Source: Frigoribacterium sp. SL97
GTDB lineage: Bacteria > Actinomycetota > Actinomycetes > Actinomycetales > Microbacteriaceae
Assembly (NCBI RefSeq): GCF_026625765.1
Contig: NZ_CP113062.1
Span: 3,224,001-3,288,000 of the forward strand
DNA: 64,000 bases
Direction: 5' to 3'
Shown here: positions 33,070 to 42,409 of the stretch, piece after piece
Layout of the letters: each line of letters starts with the position of its first letter
How positions within the stretch are numbered: the stretch's first letter is position 1
Notes under the pieces: generated by a model
Databases searched by the model: none
Told to the model about the DNA's origin: nothing
The model's input: the letters and a program-made list of their open reading frames with translations, nothing else
Translations under genes and position numbers: made by a program

Positions 33070-34080
33070 GTGCCCAGCACCTACATGCCCGCGACCGGAC
33101 CGGCGCCCGACGAACGCGCACCGGACGAGCGCGCACCGGACGAGTTCCGCCGGGACGCCTGGTCGAGCGACGACGTCGAGGAGGCGCGCGACAGTCTGCA
33201 GACGGTCCTCGCCGGACGCGACTTCCGCGCCCGCGTCGGCCCGGAGCCGTTCGCGTTCCGCTTCGCCTCCGCCGGCGACGCCCGTCTGGCCCTGCAGACC
33301 GGCACCTTCACCGGTCACCTGCAGGGCACGATCCCGTGGTCCCGGGACTACGTCGTGTCCTGGTTCCAGCAGGGGTCCGTGACCATCGACCACCCCACCG
33401 GGCAACTCACCAGCGTGGGCACCCGGCCGTTCCTGACCCCGACCGAGACGTCGTTCTCGTTCGTCATGACGCCCCACCGGCACGGCATCGTCCACATAGA
33501 CGGCGCCTTCTTCGAGGAGGTCGCCACCGAACGCCACGGCGGGCCGGCGCAACGGATCGTCTTCGACTACGCCGCCGTGCCGAGCGACGTCGCCCTCGCC
33601 GCCTGGCAGCGCACCCTCGGCGCCGCCACCCCGACGATCGTCGACCCGCGGACCCCTCCCCTCGCCCGCCACGGCGCCCAGACGGCGATCGTCAGGACGC
33701 TGCTGGACGTGTTCCCGTGGCGAGCGGTCGACGTCCCCGACACCCTGCGCACCGAGCGGACGAAACGCCTGCGACTCGCCGCCGAGTACGTCCACGCCTA
33801 CGCCGATCAGGCGATCTCGTCGGCGGACATCGCCACGGCAGCCGGCATGCACACCCGGACCCTGCAGCAACTGATGAACGAGCACCTGGGCTCCAGTCCG
33901 TCGAAGTACCTGAGACACGTCCGCCTCGACCGGGTGCGCCAGGACCTCGTCGCGGGCGACCCGGGGACGACCCTCGTCTCGGAGGTCGCCGGCCGCTGGG
34001 GCTTCGGGAACATGGGCCGGTTCTCGGCCGCGTACCTGGCCCGCTTCGGCGAGCACCCGAAGGACACCCTGGCGCGCTGA
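33070..34080 (+). CDS. AraC-family regulator
   Basis: A 336-residue activator-type regulator. The N-terminal AraC_binding_2-like domain (about 90-200) contains TSFSFVMTPHRHGIVHIDGA. The C-terminal double helix-turn-helix includes SADIATAAGMHTRTLQQLMN, HLGSSPSKYLRHVRLDRVRQ and SEVAGRWGFGNMGRFSAAYL. I start at GTG 33070 because AGGAG sits 6 nt before it. The first 40 residues contain the direct repeat PDERAPDERAPDE. The 252 bp upstream holds tandem GACCCGCAGGCGCCCT units and no gene. The MFS-esterase operon 142 bp downstream on the same strand is a plausible target. Confidence 0.88.
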   Translation: MPSTYMPATGPAPDERAPDERAPDEFRRDAWSSDDVEEARDSLQTVLAGRDFRARVGPEPFAFRFASAGDARLALQTGTFTGHLQGTIPWSRDYVVSWFQQGSVTIDHPTGQLTSVGTRPFLTPTETSFSFVMTPHRHGIVHIDGAFFEEVATERHGGPAQRIVFDYAAVPSDVALAAWQRTLGAATPTIVDPRTPPLARHGAQTAIVRTLLDVFPWRAVDVPDTLRTERTKRLRLAAEYVHAYADQAISSADIATAAGMHTRTLQQLMNEHLGSSPSKYLRHVRLDRVRQDLVAGDPGTTLVSEVAGRWGFGNMGRFSAAYLARFGEHPKDTLAR

Positions 34081-34147
34081 GCGGTCGGAGGCGCGGGTTC
34101 CGTCATCGCCGGTGGTCCGTGTATCGTCTCCCTCACTGAGGTAAAAG

Positions 34148-34166
34148 GCGTCGCGATCCGCGACGC
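34148..34166. promoter_or_regulatory. 19-bp palindrome before the MFS-esterase operon
   Basis: GCGTCGCG-ATC-CGCGACGC has perfect 8-bp arms and lies 57-75 nt before the MFS start codon. It may be a regulator site, for example for the upstream AraC protein or a TetR protein elsewhere, or a 5'-UTR hairpin. Confidence 0.45.
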
Positions 34167-34222
34167 ACCCGCACGCGGCATCGGACGATCCGCCACTTCT
34201 TCCCTCGAAGGAGTGCGCCCTC

Positions 34223-35800
34223 GTGTCGCCCAGCCCCCACCTCGTCCGCCGCGCCGGCCTCCGCACCGGCGACGCGCCTCCTCGCCTCTCGGACGCCTGG
34301 ATCGCCCTCGCCGGGTTGTCCGCGGTGTTCCTGTTCGAGATGCTCGACAACTCGGTGCTGAACGTCGCGCTGCCGACGATCGGCCGCGAGCTGGACGCCT
34401 CGACGACGGGCCTGCAGTGGGTGTCCGCCGCCTACTCGGTCGCCTTCGGCGGGCTCATGCTGCTGTTCGGCGCCGTCGCCGACCGCGTCGGCCGCCGCCG
34501 CGTGATGATGACGGGACTCGTCCTGCTGGCCGCGGCGAGCCTCGCCACCGCGGCGGTCACGACGACCGGGGAACTCGTCGCCGTTCGCGTGCTCATGGGG
34601 GTCGCGGCCGCGATGACCACACCGGGGTCGATGGCGCTGGCGTTCCGCCTCTTCGACGACGAGGGCCTGCGCGTCCGCGCGCTGACCGTCATCTCGACCG
34701 CGGGGCTCGTCGGACTCGCCGTCGGACCGACGGTCGGCGGGTTCGTGCTGGCCGTCGCCCCGTGGCAGGTGCTGCTGCTCGCCGACGCGCCGATCGCCGT
34801 CCTGGCCCTGGTCGGCATCGGGCTCGGTGTCGCCCGGGACGACCCCGCGGGGCTCCGACGCGACCCGGTCGACGTCGCCGGAGCGCTGCTCGGCACGGCG
34901 ACCGTGTCCACCGCCCTCGTGACGCCGACCGTCCTCGTGGAGTCGGGTGGCACCTCCGGGTGGGGGTGGCTCGGCGTCGCCGTGACCGTCGTCGGCGCCG
35001 TCGGGTTCGTGGCCCGGGAGCGGTCCGCCCGGCACCCGGTGGTCGACCTCTCGCTGCTCGCCCGTCCGTTGGTGTCGAGCGGCCTCGCGTTCAAGGCGGC
35101 GTCGGGCCTCGCCGTCGCCGGGCTCTCGTACCTGGTGACGCTCCAGCTGCAGTTCGCCTGGGGCTGGCCGCCGGCCCTGGCCGCCGTGGGGACGCTTCCG
35201 CAGGTCGTCGTGCTGCTCGCCGGCGGGCGCCTCGTCGGGCCGTTCGTCCGGCGGGTCGGTCTGGCCCGGGCGGCGGGGATCAGCGCGGCGTCGGTCGTCG
35301 CGGGCCTCGCGGTCTTCGGCGCCCTGGGTCGCCACGGGTACGTGTGGGTGCTCGTCGCGCTCGTGCTGGTCGCGGCGGGGATGCGCGTGGTCGGGGTCGT
35401 CGCGGGCGCCTCGGTGCTCACCGGCCTGCCCGCCGACCGCACCTCGGTCGGTGCCGCCCTGGTCGACACGTCGAGCGAGCTCGCGAGCGGTGCCGCCGTC
35501 ACCGTGGCCGGGACGGTCGTCGCCGTGCTCGTCGGCGGCAGCATCACCACGACCACCTGGACGGCCGCACGTCTGGCCACGTTCCAGGACGCCCTGACGG
35601 TCGCGGCCCTCGGGCTCGCCGTCGTCGCCGCCGCGCTCGTCGCGGTCGGGACGACCCGTGCGCGGGCCGCCGACGGCAGGGCCGACCGCGGTCGCACCGA
35701 CCCCGGCCGCGGCGACCCCGGCCGCACCGAACCCGCCCCCGGACCGCTCTCGACCCCGACCCGTTCCACCACCACCACCGAGGAGACCTCCCGTGCCTGA
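34223..35800 (+). CDS. MFS transporter, DHA2 (14-helix) drug exporter type
   Basis: A 525-residue proton-driven exporter. The DHA2 motif C region LFEMLDNSVLNVALPTIGRE is close to the N-terminus, followed by motif A FGAVADRVGRRRVMM. About fourteen hydrophobic helices follow, and a hydrophilic Arg/Asp/Pro tail of about 40 residues with the repeat DPGRGDPGRTEP. GTG 34223 is preceded by GAAGGAG. Its stop overlaps the start of the esterase gene, giving a two-gene operon: export plus hydrolysis of an ester compound, a combination often seen in resistance to a natural product. The substrate cannot be told from sequence. Confidence 0.88.
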   Translation: MSPSPHLVRRAGLRTGDAPPRLSDAWIALAGLSAVFLFEMLDNSVLNVALPTIGRELDASTTGLQWVSAAYSVAFGGLMLLFGAVADRVGRRRVMMTGLVLLAAASLATAAVTTTGELVAVRVLMGVAAAMTTPGSMALAFRLFDDEGLRVRALTVISTAGLVGLAVGPTVGGFVLAVAPWQVLLLADAPIAVLALVGIGLGVARDDPAGLRRDPVDVAGALLGTATVSTALVTPTVLVESGGTSGWGWLGVAVTVVGAVGFVARERSARHPVVDLSLLARPLVSSGLAFKAASGLAVAGLSYLVTLQLQFAWGWPPALAAVGTLPQVVVLLAGGRLVGPFVRRVGLARAAGISAASVVAGLAVFGALGRHGYVWVLVALVLVAAGMRVVGVVAGASVLTGLPADRTSVGAALVDTSSELASGAAVTVAGTVVAVLVGGSITTTTWTAARLATFQDALTVAALGLAVVAAALVAVGTTRARAADGRADRGRTDPGRGDPGRTEPAPGPLSTPTRSTTTTEETSRA

Positions 35801-36776
35801 CACCACCGCCCTGCCCCGTCCGCCGTTCGACCCCGAGTTCGCGCCCTTCCTGGAGGCGATGGACGCCCGCGGCCGCTTCCGCCTCGAGACCGGGATGCTG
35901 CCCCGGATGCGACAGCTCGAGACGACGGAGGCGCAGCTCGACGAAGGACTGCACGCCCGCGGTCTCGAGAGGCGCAGCATCACCGTCCCCGGGCACCTCG
36001 GCGACCCGATCGACCTCGCGGTCGTCCAGCGGATCGGCCGCACCGGGCCGGCGGCCTGCGCCTACGCGATCCACGGGGGCGGCATGATGTTCGGCCACCA
36101 CCTCGGCAACCTCGACTCGTACGACGACTGGCTGCTCGTGCACGACGTCGTCCTCGTCAGCCCCGACTACCGCCTCGCGCCCGAGCACCCCGATCCCTAC
36201 CCGGTCGAGGACTGCTACGCCGGTCTCGTCTGGGTCGCCGAGCACGCCGACGAGCTCGGCGTCGACCCCGACCGCGTGGTCGTCGTCGGCCAGAGCGCCG
36301 GGGGCGGGCTCGCCGCGGGCACCGCGCTCCTGGCCCGTGATCGACGCGGCCCGGCCCTTCTCGGGCAGGTGCTCGTCAGCCCCATGCTCGACGACCGCGA
36401 CGCGACCGTCTCCGCCCGGCAGTTCGACGGGGTGGGCGTCGCCGACCGGGAGATGACCCGGTTCGGCTGGGACGCCTACCTCGGCGGCCGTCGCGGTGAC
36501 GACGACGACGTGTCGTTCTACGCCGCTCCCGGCCGCGCGACCGACCTCGCGGACCTGCCACCGGCCTACGTCGACTGCGGCAGCGCGGAGGTGTTCCGCG
36601 ACGAAGCCGTCGCCTACGCGGGGGCGCTCTGGGCGGCCGGGGTGCAGGCCGAGCTCCACGTGTGGCCGGGGGCATTCCACGGGTCGGCGAGCATGCTGCC
36701 GCAGGCGACCCTGTCGCGCCGAGCCGTCGCGGCCCTGCGGGACTGGACCGGGCGCCTCCTCGGCTCTGCCGCCTGA
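35793..36776 (+). CDS. alpha/beta hydrolase of the HSL (carboxylesterase) family
   Basis: A 327-residue esterase. The oxyanion-hole motif HGGG is in AYAIHGGGMMFGHH, the nucleophile Ser in VVVVGQSAGGGLAAG, and the catalytic His in VWPGAFHGSASML; the acid is probably the Asp/Glu of VDCGSAEVFRDEAVAYA. SPDYRLAPEHPDPYP before the elbow is diagnostic of hormone-sensitive-lipase relatives. GTG 35793 overlaps the MFS stop by 8 bp and has GAGGAG upstream. It is probably cytoplasmic, as no signal peptide is seen. It may inactivate the compound handled by the MFS exporter. Confidence 0.9.
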   Translation: MPDTTALPRPPFDPEFAPFLEAMDARGRFRLETGMLPRMRQLETTEAQLDEGLHARGLERRSITVPGHLGDPIDLAVVQRIGRTGPAACAYAIHGGGMMFGHHLGNLDSYDDWLLVHDVVLVSPDYRLAPEHPDPYPVEDCYAGLVWVAEHADELGVDPDRVVVVGQSAGGGLAAGTALLARDRRGPALLGQVLVSPMLDDRDATVSARQFDGVGVADREMTRFGWDAYLGGRRGDDDDVSFYAAPGRATDLADLPPAYVDCGSAEVFRDEAVAYAGALWAAGVQAELHVWPGAFHGSASMLPQATLSRRAVAALRDWTGRLLGSAA

Positions 36777-36836
36777 TCGAGGCCGAGATGGAGCCCGGTC
36801 ACGATCAGGGGGCGCCGCGGCGGCGACGGGACACGC

Positions 36837-39800
36837 TCAGGAGTCCCGCCGCCGCGCGGCGAGGGCGAGGAGCGCACCGAGACCGAGGAGGCCGAGCACC
36901 GCGATGCCGAGGACGGCCGGTTCGCTGCCCGTGAAGGCGAGCAGACGGTCACCCCGTGACGCTCCGGGCCCGGTCGACGGGTCCGAGGTCGTGCCCGCGG
37001 CACCGACGGCATCGACGGGTGCCTCCGGGTCGACGGGGGCGCCCGGGTCGACCGGGGCACCCGGGTCGACCGGCACACCGGGATCGACCGGCTCCCCCGG
37101 GTCGACGGCCGGCAGGAGGCCCGCGTCGATGCCGAGGTCCCGGTCGACCCCGACGAGCTCGTCCCCCTCGAGGACGGTCGAGAGCGCCACCGTCGCGGTT
37201 CCGTCGAGCCCGGCGTCGGAGTCGACGGTGTCGTCGTCTCCCTGGTGGCGTGCGGTCCAGGCCCGGTCGAGCAGCGAGGAGAAGGCGACGGTGTACTCCC
37301 CCGGGCGGAGCCCGTCAAAGACGTACGTGCCCGCGACGTCGGTCGTGGTGCGCCGCTCGACCCGACGGCCCCGGTCGTCGGTGCCGGTGAGGGTCACCGG
37401 GAGGAACGGGATGCCGGCCTCGGCAGGCCCCTGGAGCCCGTCGGCGTCCGCGTCGTCCCACACGCGGTCGCCGACGGCTCCGGCGACGACGGTGATGGCG
37501 GCCCGGTTCGAGAACGCGGCGAGCGCGAGGTTCGTCGCGCGGAGGCCGAAGCGGTTGGTGACGACGTCCCCGTCACGTGCCTCCGTCGTCGTCGCGGTCA
37601 GGTCGTGCGTGACGACCTCGCCGACGTCGACGGCCGTGGTCCGCTGGATGCGGACGGCGGTGACGTCCTCGAGCGCCACCTGGTCGCCGCCCGTCCCGAT
37701 GCGGGACGCGTCGAACCAGGCGGTGTCGCCCCCGGGGGCGTTGCTCGGGTCGTCGCCGTCCAAGGAGATGCCGCCCGGGGCAGCGGTGGTGTAGCGGACG
37801 CGTTCACCGGCGTCGGGGTCGACCTCGACCGGGGCGGCGAGTTCGACCTGCCCCCCGCTGGCCCCGACGGTGGGCAGGACGTCGATCAGGTCGACGGCCG
37901 CGATGGGGACGGAGTCGGTGTTGCGGTACTCGAGCGTCCAGACGAGGTCGTCGCCGACGACGACGGTGGGCTCCTCCGCGGTCTTCTGGACGCCGATGCC
38001 GCTCGAGGACTCGACGCGGACGCCTCGGAGTGCCGTGCGGAGCCCTTCGGGCGACAGGTCGTCGTCGGCGGCGACGTGGGCGGTGTTGTTCACGGACCCC
38101 GGCGGGGCCGTCCCGGACACGTCGAGCCGGTACGTGAGGGGCGCGATCGGACGGTTGGGGACGACGTCCTCGAGGGTCCAGACGATCGTCTCGTGGAGCT
38201 CACCGTCGATCGTCGTGGTCTCGACGCTCGTCGGTTCGAGGGAGCTCGAGCCACGCTGGTACGTCGTGTGCGCGGGCAGGACGTCCGTCACGGTGAGGAC
38301 CTGGGGGCGGCCCCCCTCCGTCGCGTTCGTCAGCGTCGGGTAGAGGGCGTAGTCCATGCTCGTGCCGGCGACGACGAACGCGGTCTTGTCGGGGGTGGTC
38401 TCGGCGGTGGTGCCGGGGTCGACGACCTTCTTCACGACCCGGGCCCTGACCTGCGTGACGATGACGCTGTCGGCCAGCGGCCCGACACCGTTGGCCGCGG
38501 GCGCCGTGTCGTGGACCCAGGCGCTCGTGCCGTCGAAGAACGAGCCGAAGTCGTGGACGCGGGTGTCGTTCGGGGCGGCCTGCACCTCGAAGTAGCTGAA
38601 GAGGTTGCCGGCCCGCCCACCGGCGACCGTCCCGACGGCGCGGATCTTCCCGATCGCGTCGACACCGCCGGGCACGTCGTCGGGGCTGTCGTACCACGGG
38701 CCGTCGGAGTCGTCGCACGTGGCGTCCCGACCGACGGTGGGGTCCGTGAAGGAGAACGCCGCGTACTCGATGCGGACGCCCTCGTTCCAGCCGTTGGTGG
38801 TGGCGTGCTCGCCGAACAGCGTCGTCAGCTGTTGGAAGCGGTTGTCGTAGACGTCGCAGGCGATCGCTCCGACGTAGTCCGAGACGCCCCTGTTCGCGAG
38901 GGAGACCTGGGAGCGGAGGCGCGTCCCGGGGGTGACGTAGGGGTCTCCCGACTTCGCGGAGCCGACGGCGGTGGAGCCGTCCGCCCGGGTCTGGCCGAGG
39001 TGCTTGAAGCCCCCTCCCGGGACGAAGAACGACAGGTTGCGGTCGACCGAGTTGTTCGCCAGCGGCTCGGTCGAGCCCGGGAAGTTGGACGAACCGCTGA
39101 TGCCCGTCGTCTGCAGCGGGGTGAAGGTGTTGGTCGCGATGAGGGACTGGCCGGCATCGAGGGCGGGAACCCAGATGCTGATGTACCCGCTGATCACGTA
39201 GGGCTTGACGCCCCCCTGGATCGGCTGGCCGGTGGCGCTCTGCGAGGGGATGCCCCTCGACGGCGTGATGTCGGTGTCGGTGCCCGTGATGGTCACCTCG
39301 ACGGGCTGCCCCGGAGCGGACTGCGTGCACTCGAAGCGGCCGGAGTGCAGCACCGTCGTGGACCTCCCCCCGCTGCCGCCGGGGAGGACCGGGAAGGTGC
39401 GCCCGTCGTTGAGCCCGCAGGCGGCCCGCCCGTCGTGGCCGAAGAGGACCGCGGGGGACGGCAGGTCGCCGAACATCCGGGAGACGTCGTCCTGGAAGGT
39501 GAAGGTGCCGCTCGAGCGTTCATAGCCGAGGAGCCCCTGCCCGGGGACCACGGGCTCCCACGCGACGGTCACGGGGTACTGGAGGACCGTCCCCTCCGTC
39601 CCGTCGGGGCCGACGACACCGGGGTGGAAGGTGGAGTTCGCGACGGATTTCGCGAGGTCGAAGCGCGGTGCCGCGGAGACCGTCGTCGCCACGGATGTGA
39701 CGGGCCCTGCCGGTTCGGCGACGCCGTCACCGGTCACGGTGCCCGTGATGGCGACCGTGCCGCCGCCGGCCCGAGAGTCGATGGTCAGGACGACCGGGGT

Positions 39801-40283
39801 CGCGAGGACCTGCCCCTCGCCGACGGTGCCGACGTTGCAGGTGAGTTCGGGGCCGACGATCGCGGAGCCGTCGACCTCGCAGGTGTTCGGCATCCCGGCC
39901 CACGTGGTGCCGTCGGGTGCGGTCACGGTGAACCGCTCGTTCGTCACCGAGCCGCCATTGGCGCTGACGGTGACGCGGTAGGTGATGGCGTCGAAGGTGC
40001 GGACGATGCCGTTGGAGGCGCCGGCGTCGGCACCGGGGCCCTCGGCGGGCGTGAAGGGGCCGCTGCCGTCGGCGCGGCGCTCGATGTCGAGGTCGACGGT
40101 CGCGGTCGAGGCGGCGGCAGCCGGGGCCGACGTCGGAGCAGCCGGCTCCGTGGCGGTGGGCGTCGCCGCGGCCGGTGCCGCGGCAGCCGGTGTCGCCGCG
40201 GCCGGTGTCGCCGCGAAGGCCGCGGTGACCATGGCCAGGGCCACCGTCGCACCGACCCCTCGGATCGATGTGGTCGTCTTCAT
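36837..40283 (-). CDS. large cell-wall-anchored surface protein with LAFTG sorting signal
   Basis: A secreted 1148-residue protein. It has a signal peptide (TTTSIRGVGATVALAMVTAA, cleavage near AFAATPA) and an Ala/Thr/Pro-rich stretch to about residue 60. A long series of beta-sandwich regions with fimbrial/DUF11 character follows (for example GVQKTAEEPTVVVGDDLVWT), then an SdrD-B-like Ca-binding module GDRVWDDADADGLQGPAEAG. A Pro-rich tether of PVDPGAPVDPG units leads to LLAFTGSEPAVLG, one hydrophobic helix and RRRDS. The LAFTG pentapeptide is the sort used by actinobacterial class E sortases. The start is ATG 40283 with AAGGGG upstream. No sortase gene lies in the window. It is probably an adhesin or coat protein. 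Confidence 0.85.
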   Translation of the reverse strand: MKTTTSIRGVGATVALAMVTAAFAATPAAATPAAAAPAAATPTATEPAAPTSAPAAAASTATVDLDIERRADGSGPFTPAEGPGADAGASNGIVRTFDAITYRVTVSANGGSVTNERFTVTAPDGTTWAGMPNTCEVDGSAIVGPELTCNVGTVGEGQVLATPVVLTIDSRAGGGTVAITGTVTGDGVAEPAGPVTSVATTVSAAPRFDLAKSVANSTFHPGVVGPDGTEGTVLQYPVTVAWEPVVPGQGLLGYERSSGTFTFQDDVSRMFGDLPSPAVLFGHDGRAACGLNDGRTFPVLPGGSGGRSTTVLHSGRFECTQSAPGQPVEVTITGTDTDITPSRGIPSQSATGQPIQGGVKPYVISGYISIWVPALDAGQSLIATNTFTPLQTTGISGSSNFPGSTEPLANNSVDRNLSFFVPGGGFKHLGQTRADGSTAVGSAKSGDPYVTPGTRLRSQVSLANRGVSDYVGAIACDVYDNRFQQLTTLFGEHATTNGWNEGVRIEYAAFSFTDPTVGRDATCDDSDGPWYDSPDDVPGGVDAIGKIRAVGTVAGGRAGNLFSYFEVQAAPNDTRVHDFGSFFDGTSAWVHDTAPAANGVGPLADSVIVTQVRARVVKKVVDPGTTAETTPDKTAFVVAGTSMDYALYPTLTNATEGGRPQVLTVTDVLPAHTTYQRGSSSLEPTSVETTTIDGELHETIVWTLEDVVPNRPIAPLTYRLDVSGTAPPGSVNNTAHVAADDDLSPEGLRTALRGVRVESSSGIGVQKTAEEPTVVVGDDLVWTLEYRNTDSVPIAAVDLIDVLPTVGASGGQVELAAPVEVDPDAGERVRYTTAAPGGISLDGDDPSNAPGGDTAWFDASRIGTGGDQVALEDVTAVRIQRTTAVDVGEVVTHDLTATTTEARDGDVVTNRFGLRATNLALAAFSNRAAITVVAGAVGDRVWDDADADGLQGPAEAGIPFLPVTLTGTDDRGRRVERRTTTDVAGTYVFDGLRPGEYTVAFSSLLDRAWTARHQGDDDTVDSDAGLDGTATVALSTVLEGDELVGVDRDLGIDAGLLPAVDPGEPVDPGVPVDPGAPVDPGAPVDPEAPVDAVGAAGTTSDPSTGPGASRGDRLLAFTGSEPAVLGIAVLGLLGLGALLALAARRRDS

Positions 40284-40414
40284 CGTGTGGCCCCTTCGCC
40301 GATCGTCGACACGCCACCCGGAAGGTGACATGTTCGAGTTCACATGTCGGTTGCCATGCTAGGGCGCGTCGAAGGCAGGGGGAACCCCCCGGAAGAAGGT
40401 GACTCGACCCCTCG

Positions 40415-41806
40415 TCAGTCGCGCTTGGCGCAGGTGACCTGGTCGGCGGACTGGCCCGAGACGTTCCCGGGGAGGGCCGCCGAGGTCGGTGCGGGTGTGG
40501 GCGCCGGGGTCGCTCCGGCGCCCGGGACGACGTCGACCGCCCCGTCGGTCGCCTCGCCCGACGGCTCGCCCCCGGCACCCGTGGACGGAGACGCCGACAC
40601 ACCCGGCACGGCCGGGGCGGCCGGGTCGAGCACCGCCGACCGTCCGAGGCTGTCCGCCGAGAGGGTCAGCGGCAGGTTGCGCTGCAGGGCGTCGTCGAGC
40701 ACCGCCGCGGCCGACTCGTCGACCAGCACGCGGTTGCGGTCGGCGGGATCGTCCACCGCCGGGTACTGCACGAAGACCATGTTCGACAGCCCGACCGTGT
40801 TCACGGCGAGGGCGAGCTTGGCGAGGGTCGACGCGTCGGCCAGCGTGTCGCTCAGCGTCATGTTGGCGAACGCCACCCTCGCGATCGCCAACACCTTGGT
40901 CGGGTCGGTCAGCGTCCCCGCCGACACCGTCTGCCGGGCGAGCGCCGAGAGGAACGTCTGTTGGTTGCTGATCCGCCCGAGGTCGCTCGAGTCGCCGACC
41001 CCGTAGCGCGAGCGGAGGAAGGCCCCCGCCTCGGCCCCCGACAACGTCCGCGTGCCGGCCGGGAGGTCGAGTGCGGGCTGGACCTCGGTGTCGCGGATCG
41101 GCGTCGCCAGGCACACCTCGACGCCGCCGATGGCGTCGGCCATCGACACGACCCCCTCGAACGTGATCGATCCCGCGTAGTCGATCTGCAGTCCGGTCAG
41201 CTGTCCGATCGTCTGGGCCACGCACGACAGTCCGTTCTTCGGCCCGCCACGTCCCAGCGCGGTGTTCAGCATCGCGCCCGAGGTCGCCGGGCTGACCGTG
41301 CCGTCGTCGTTCGGGCAGGCCGGCATCGGCACGATGAGGTCGCGCGGGAAGCTCACGACCGCCATGTTCGTGTGGTCCTCGGAGATGTGCACGAGCACCG
41401 TGGAGTCGTTCTTGCCCGCCCCCGAGCTGGCCTGCTGGTTGGCGGCGTCGTCGAACCCGGTGCCCAGCCCCTCGCGGGTGTCGGTGCCGATCAGCAGCAG
41501 GTTCACCTCACCGGTCTGCGCCGTCAGCTGCGGCACGGGCGAGGCGGACGACCCGTCGGGTCCGGCGAGCTGCACCGTGGGCCTCGCACCCTGCAGCACC
41601 TGCCACGTGGCGATGGCCGCGATCGAGGTCGTGCTGACGAGGACCACGGCCAGCGCGGCCGCCGTCACCTTCGCCGCGAACGCCATGGGGTGCCCACGGC
41701 GGAGGCGACCGTGGCGGGCGATCCCGCCCTGCCGCACCGCGCCTCCTCGATCGGAGGGGTCGTCGTGGCCGTCGAGGGCCCGCTCGGTGCGTCCGTCGTC
41801 GGTCAT
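40415..41806 (-). CDS. LCP-family (LytR-CpsA-Psr) glycopolymer ligase
   Basis: A 463-residue membrane-anchored enzyme that transfers lipid-linked glycopolymers to peptidoglycan. A basic cytoplasmic N-terminus (RHGRLRRGH) is followed by one helix (AALAVVLVSTTSIAAIATW) and the LCP domain: NLLLIGTDTREGLGTGF, NDSTVLVHISEDHTNMAVVS with FPRDLIVPMP, and the Arg/Asp-rich GAFLRSRYGVGDSSDLGRIS. Two Cys pairs (MPACPNDDG and GLSCVAQT/VEVCLAT) suit an extracellular domain. The C-terminal 80 residues are a Pro/Ala tether. It is separated from the surface-protein gene by 131 nt and lies close to the glycosyltransferase operons, so a role in attaching their product is likely. Confidence 0.92.
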   Translation of the reverse strand: MTDDGRTERALDGHDDPSDRGGAVRQGGIARHGRLRRGHPMAFAAKVTAAALAVVLVSTTSIAAIATWQVLQGARPTVQLAGPDGSSASPVPQLTAQTGEVNLLLIGTDTREGLGTGFDDAANQQASSGAGKNDSTVLVHISEDHTNMAVVSFPRDLIVPMPACPNDDGTVSPATSGAMLNTALGRGGPKNGLSCVAQTIGQLTGLQIDYAGSITFEGVVSMADAIGGVEVCLATPIRDTEVQPALDLPAGTRTLSGAEAGAFLRSRYGVGDSSDLGRISNQQTFLSALARQTVSAGTLTDPTKVLAIARVAFANMTLSDTLADASTLAKLALAVNTVGLSNMVFVQYPAVDDPADRNRVLVDESAAAVLDDALQRNLPLTLSADSLGRSAVLDPAAPAVPGVSASPSTGAGGEPSGEATDGAVDVVPGAGATPAPTPAPTSAALPGNVSGQSADQVTCAKRD

Positions 41807-41918
41807 GCGCGCCCCCTCGGCGAGAGAGGGCTCGGGAGACCCTCGTCGGGACGAAGCATAGGAGGCGCGGGCCGGGAAACCCCGGAGGTCGCCCCGTCGG
41901 CGTCCCCGGCCGTCGCGG

Positions 41919-42254
41919 TCAGGCGGTCTCGCCGAGCGTGGCCGGCGCGACGGCGGGGAGGACGTCCTCGGTCCAGTCGACCCTCAGGGAGCCGGACCCC
42001 GACCCCGACCAGCTACGCAACTCGGCGCCGACCGTGTCGCGGAACGTGGCCGCCTCGTCCTGGTCGCCCACGACGACGTCGAGCCGCAGCCGCGCCAACT
42101 GCTCGGTGACGCGGACCGGCAGGCCCCAGGCCTGCAGCACGAGCACCTCGGACGCGGCGCTCAACGCCGGGAAGTGCCGCCGGAGCTTCTGCTCGACGAC
42201 GTGCAGCACGGCCACCTCGTCGGTGGGGCGGATCACTCCGGTCAGCGAGATCAT
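41919..42254 (-). CDS. small hypothetical protein
   Basis: A 111-residue protein of unknown function. It starts MISLTGVIRPTDEVAVLHVV and continues with a helix QKLRRHFPALSAASEVLVLQ; the later part is RLRLDVVVGDQDEAATFRDT and a Ser/Gly run SWSGSGSGSLRVDW. Composition is globular with no signal peptide or membrane helix. It could be an alpha/beta single domain of about 90 residues. It lies 112 nt upstream of the LCP gene on the same strand and is divergent from the small gene at 42410. No partner is evident. Confidence 0.6.
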   Translation of the reverse strand: MISLTGVIRPTDEVAVLHVVEQKLRRHFPALSAASEVLVLQAWGLPVRVTEQLARLRLDVVVGDQDEAATFRDTVGAELRSWSGSGSGSLRVDWTEDVLPAVAPATLGETA

Positions 42255-42374
42255 GCCTGATGGTCCGCCCGGGAGGTTACGGCAGTGTGGCCGCCCGCTG
42301 TGAAAGCACCCGGGCCTCGCTTCCTCCCCCGCGGCGGCTTGTCCCCCGACCGGTCCCCCGCGGCCACGACCGTG

Positions 42375-42403
42375 TTGGCAGATCGGCCCCGGGTGGGCAT
42401 GAT
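42375..42403 (+). promoter_or_regulatory. leaderless promoter of the small gene at 42410
   Basis: TTGGCA (42375-42380), 17-bp spacer, CATGAT (42398-42403), then ATG after 6 nt. The geometry is the same as the SDR promoter. Confidence 0.6.
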
Positions 42404-42409
42404 CGTCAC

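Noticed and set aside
32296..34350. Upstream extension of the TetR gene at 31699 to give an 883-codon frame
   Set aside because: The extension runs antisense through the GNAT and AraC genes; the helix-turn-helix starts directly after ATG 32295.
36837..40328. Thousand-codon open frame on the plus strand opposite the wall protein
   Set aside because: It is the complementary shadow of a GC-rich gene; the minus-strand frame has signal peptide, domains and sorting signal.
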